A stretch of 7,705 nucleotides of DNA, from the NCBI GenBank assembly GCA_017508315.1, contig JAFVZE010000095.1, positions 1-7,705 of the forward strand. The letters are read 5' to 3'. The position numbers and the translations under genes were made by a program. The notes below the pieces were generated by a model, which was given only the letters and a program-made list of their open reading frames with translations, searched no databases and had not been told where the DNA came from. Origin of the DNA: Kiritimatiellia bacterium. Lineage in GTDB: Bacteria > Verrucomicrobiota > Kiritimatiellia > RFP12 > UBA1067. Shown piece by piece: positions 6,479-7,705 of the stretch (position 1 is the first letter of the stretch; each line of letters opens with the position of its first letter).

Positions 6479-7705
6479 AGTTTCAAAATCCAGTCGATCG
6501 TCTCGCGGCGGACCCTGACCAGATCGTCCGACTCCGGCTTGAGCGCGTCGAACCACGCCTGCGCGGCAGCGTCGGGCTTCGCGCGCAGCAGTTGGCGGAA
6601 CTTCGTCATGATGCGACCGTCCTTGATGGCCGACTCGAGACCTGAAAGCTCAGTCGTCGCGATGACGCCGTCCACCGTCGGATACACCATCGAAAGCCCG
6701 CGGTAGGCCGATCCGCGCCTCTTTTCGCGCCTGAGCCGCTGCACATGCACAATGTCGTTCCAGCAGGAAGAGCTGAGTTCGCAGTAGGTGTTGGCGCCGT
6801 CGAAACCGCGCTTCCAGATGTCGAGGCCGTAGTTGCGGCGGTAGATGTTCGGATCCTCCGGACCGGCCTGGGGAGTGTTGTACTTCCAGAGCCTCGCGCC
6901 CTTCGCGTGCCAGGCCGCGGGATCGGCCGTGCCCGCGTCGTCGGCATAGACGCAGAGATCGAGATAGTCGCTCACAAGCCGGTAATGCTGGGAGTAGCCG
7001 CTGACCATGACCTTCGCGCCGGCCGCGCGGGCCGCCTTCCACGCTGGAATCTGCGACAAAAGTTTCTCGCCTCTCGCTTCATCGATGCCGTAGAAAAACA
7101 CTTCGTCGAAGCCGTATTCTTTGGCCACGGACATCGCGTGCCTGAGCCGCTGCTGCATGGCCTTGAGCTTGACCGGATCCTTGTCGGAACCGATATGACC
7201 CGAATGCCCCAGATGCAGCGTCTTGCCGGGGAAGCCGGCCTCGCGGACGAGCGAAAGCATCTCGCGGAACTTTTCATCGTTGAAGACGATCGCGCTCGAC
7301 CAGACGAACGCGGGATCGGTGACGCCGTAGTCGACAAGCATTTTGAATTCGTTCAGACACTGCTCGCGGCTGCGCGCGGGAGACGAATAGTAGGCGGTTT
7401 TGCCGTCCCCTTCTATCCGCGCCCAGACATAGAGGCCCATCGTATATTCACGCGAGGAATCGTAGATCGTCTCGGCCGTCTCGGGCAGACGGAACGGCAG
7501 CACTTCCAGCTCTACCGGCAGCTTCGCGATCTTGCCGCCGCGCCATTTAAACGCGATTTCTCCACGATACCGGCCGGGCTTCGCGTTTCCGGGAACGTCG
7601 ATGCGGATCATCAGCTGCTTGTTCTCCTCGGCCCTTACCGAAAAAGGCTGCAGAGTCTTTGCGTCCACGATCGGCATCAGGCTGCACGGCATCCATTTGC
7701 CCCAC
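6469..7705 (-). CDS. GH123/DUF4091-type glycoside hydrolase (5' end outside window)
   Basis: The frame is open to the window edge, giving 411 residues; the ATG at 7692 lies inside the domain and is not the true start. Residues about 24-74 end a beta-sandwich domain with the typical IDVPGNAKPGRYRGEI and ELEVLPFRLPE. A TIM-barrel-like domain follows: a YGVTDPAFV strand (about 126-134), DEVFFYGIDEARGE (200-213, counting from the first full codon), and a late segment YPTVDGVIATTELSGLESAI (341-360) resembling the end of DUF4091 (PF13320, the GH123 catalytic domain). The Asp-Glu pair in GIDEA (208-209) fits the GH123 catalytic pair, where Asp orients the substrate acetamido group and Glu is the acid. 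Characterised GH123 enzymes cleave beta-linked GalNAc from glycolipids, but the wider family is poorly known, so activity is inference. The missing N-terminus probably holds a signal peptide and the rest of the sandwich. The GH109 gene next door supports a GalNAc theme. Confidence 0.75.
   Translation of the reverse strand, partial: WGKWMPCSLMPIVDAKTLQPFSVRAEENKQLMIRIDVPGNAKPGRYRGEIAFKWRGGKIAKLPVELEVLPFRLPETAETIYDSSREYTMGLYVWARIEGDGKTAYYSSPARSREQCLNEFKMLVDYGVTDPAFVWSSAIVFNDEKFREMLSLVREAGFPGKTLHLGHSGHIGSDKDPVKLKAMQQRLRHAMSVAKEYGFDEVFFYGIDEARGEKLLSQIPAWKAARAAGAKVMVSGYSQHYRLVSDYLDLCVYADDAGTADPAAWHAKGARLWKYNTPQAGPEDPNIYRRNYGLDIWKRGFDGANTYCELSSSCWNDIVHVQRLRREKRRGSAYRGLSMVYPTVDGVIATTELSGLESAIKDGRIMTKFRQLLRAKPDAAAQAWFDALKPESDDLVRVRRETIDWILKLQK

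Noticed and set aside
7690..7692. The ATG at 7692 as the start of the GH123-like gene.
   Set aside because: The frame stays open upstream to the window edge (WGKW precedes it), no ribosome site is visible, and the first residues fall inside a beta-sandwich domain with no signal peptide.

Overview
All five genes in this window lie on the minus strand, so transcription runs from the high coordinates to the low ones. The sequence looks like a GC-rich Gram-negative glycan degrader. The best guess is the Verrucomicrobiota/Kiritimatiellota side of the PVC group. This rests on three things: exported glycosidases with twin-arginine (Tat) leaders, Gfo/Idh/MocA-type enzymes in tandem, and a very large secreted protein made of repeated LamG-like units ending in a Y-L-x-K-K-W motif with autotransporter-type beta-strand linkers. 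The taxonomic call is inference from family content, not from a marker gene.

Layout in transcription order: (1) 7705-6469, the C-terminal part of a GH123/DUF4091-type glycoside hydrolase, whose 5' end is outside the window; (2) 6421-4940, a GH109-type NAD-dependent alpha-N-acetylgalactosaminidase with a Tat lipoprotein leader; (3) 4911-3553, a second Tat-exported Gfo/Idh/MocA oxidoreductase of unknown substrate; (4) 3504-256, a 1082-residue secreted protein with three LamG-like units; (5) 233-1, the N-terminal 77 residues of a secreted protein that looks like an SGNH/GDSL hydrolase with a GxDLY-type N-terminal domain, cut by the window edge.

The intergenic gaps are 47, 28, 48 and 22 nt. Each contains a Shine-Dalgarno sequence, and none contains a convincing terminator, so the five genes are probably one operon. 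No stretch over 300 bases lacks a gene, and I see no RNA gene, mobile element or CRISPR array.

Working model (inference): the operon encodes an extracytoplasmic set of enzymes for GalNAc-bearing glycans such as mucin O-glycans or glycolipids. The GH123-like enzyme would remove beta-linked GalNAc and the GH109 enzyme alpha-linked GalNAc. The SGNH protein may remove ester groups. The LamG protein may bind glycan or hold the system at the surface. The second oxidoreductase has the EKP lysine typical of the dehydrogenases where the GH109 protein has EVP, so it may act on the sugar by redox chemistry. A notable small feature is a perfect 23-bp tandem duplication that covers the stop codon of the first gene and fills most of the gap before the second.
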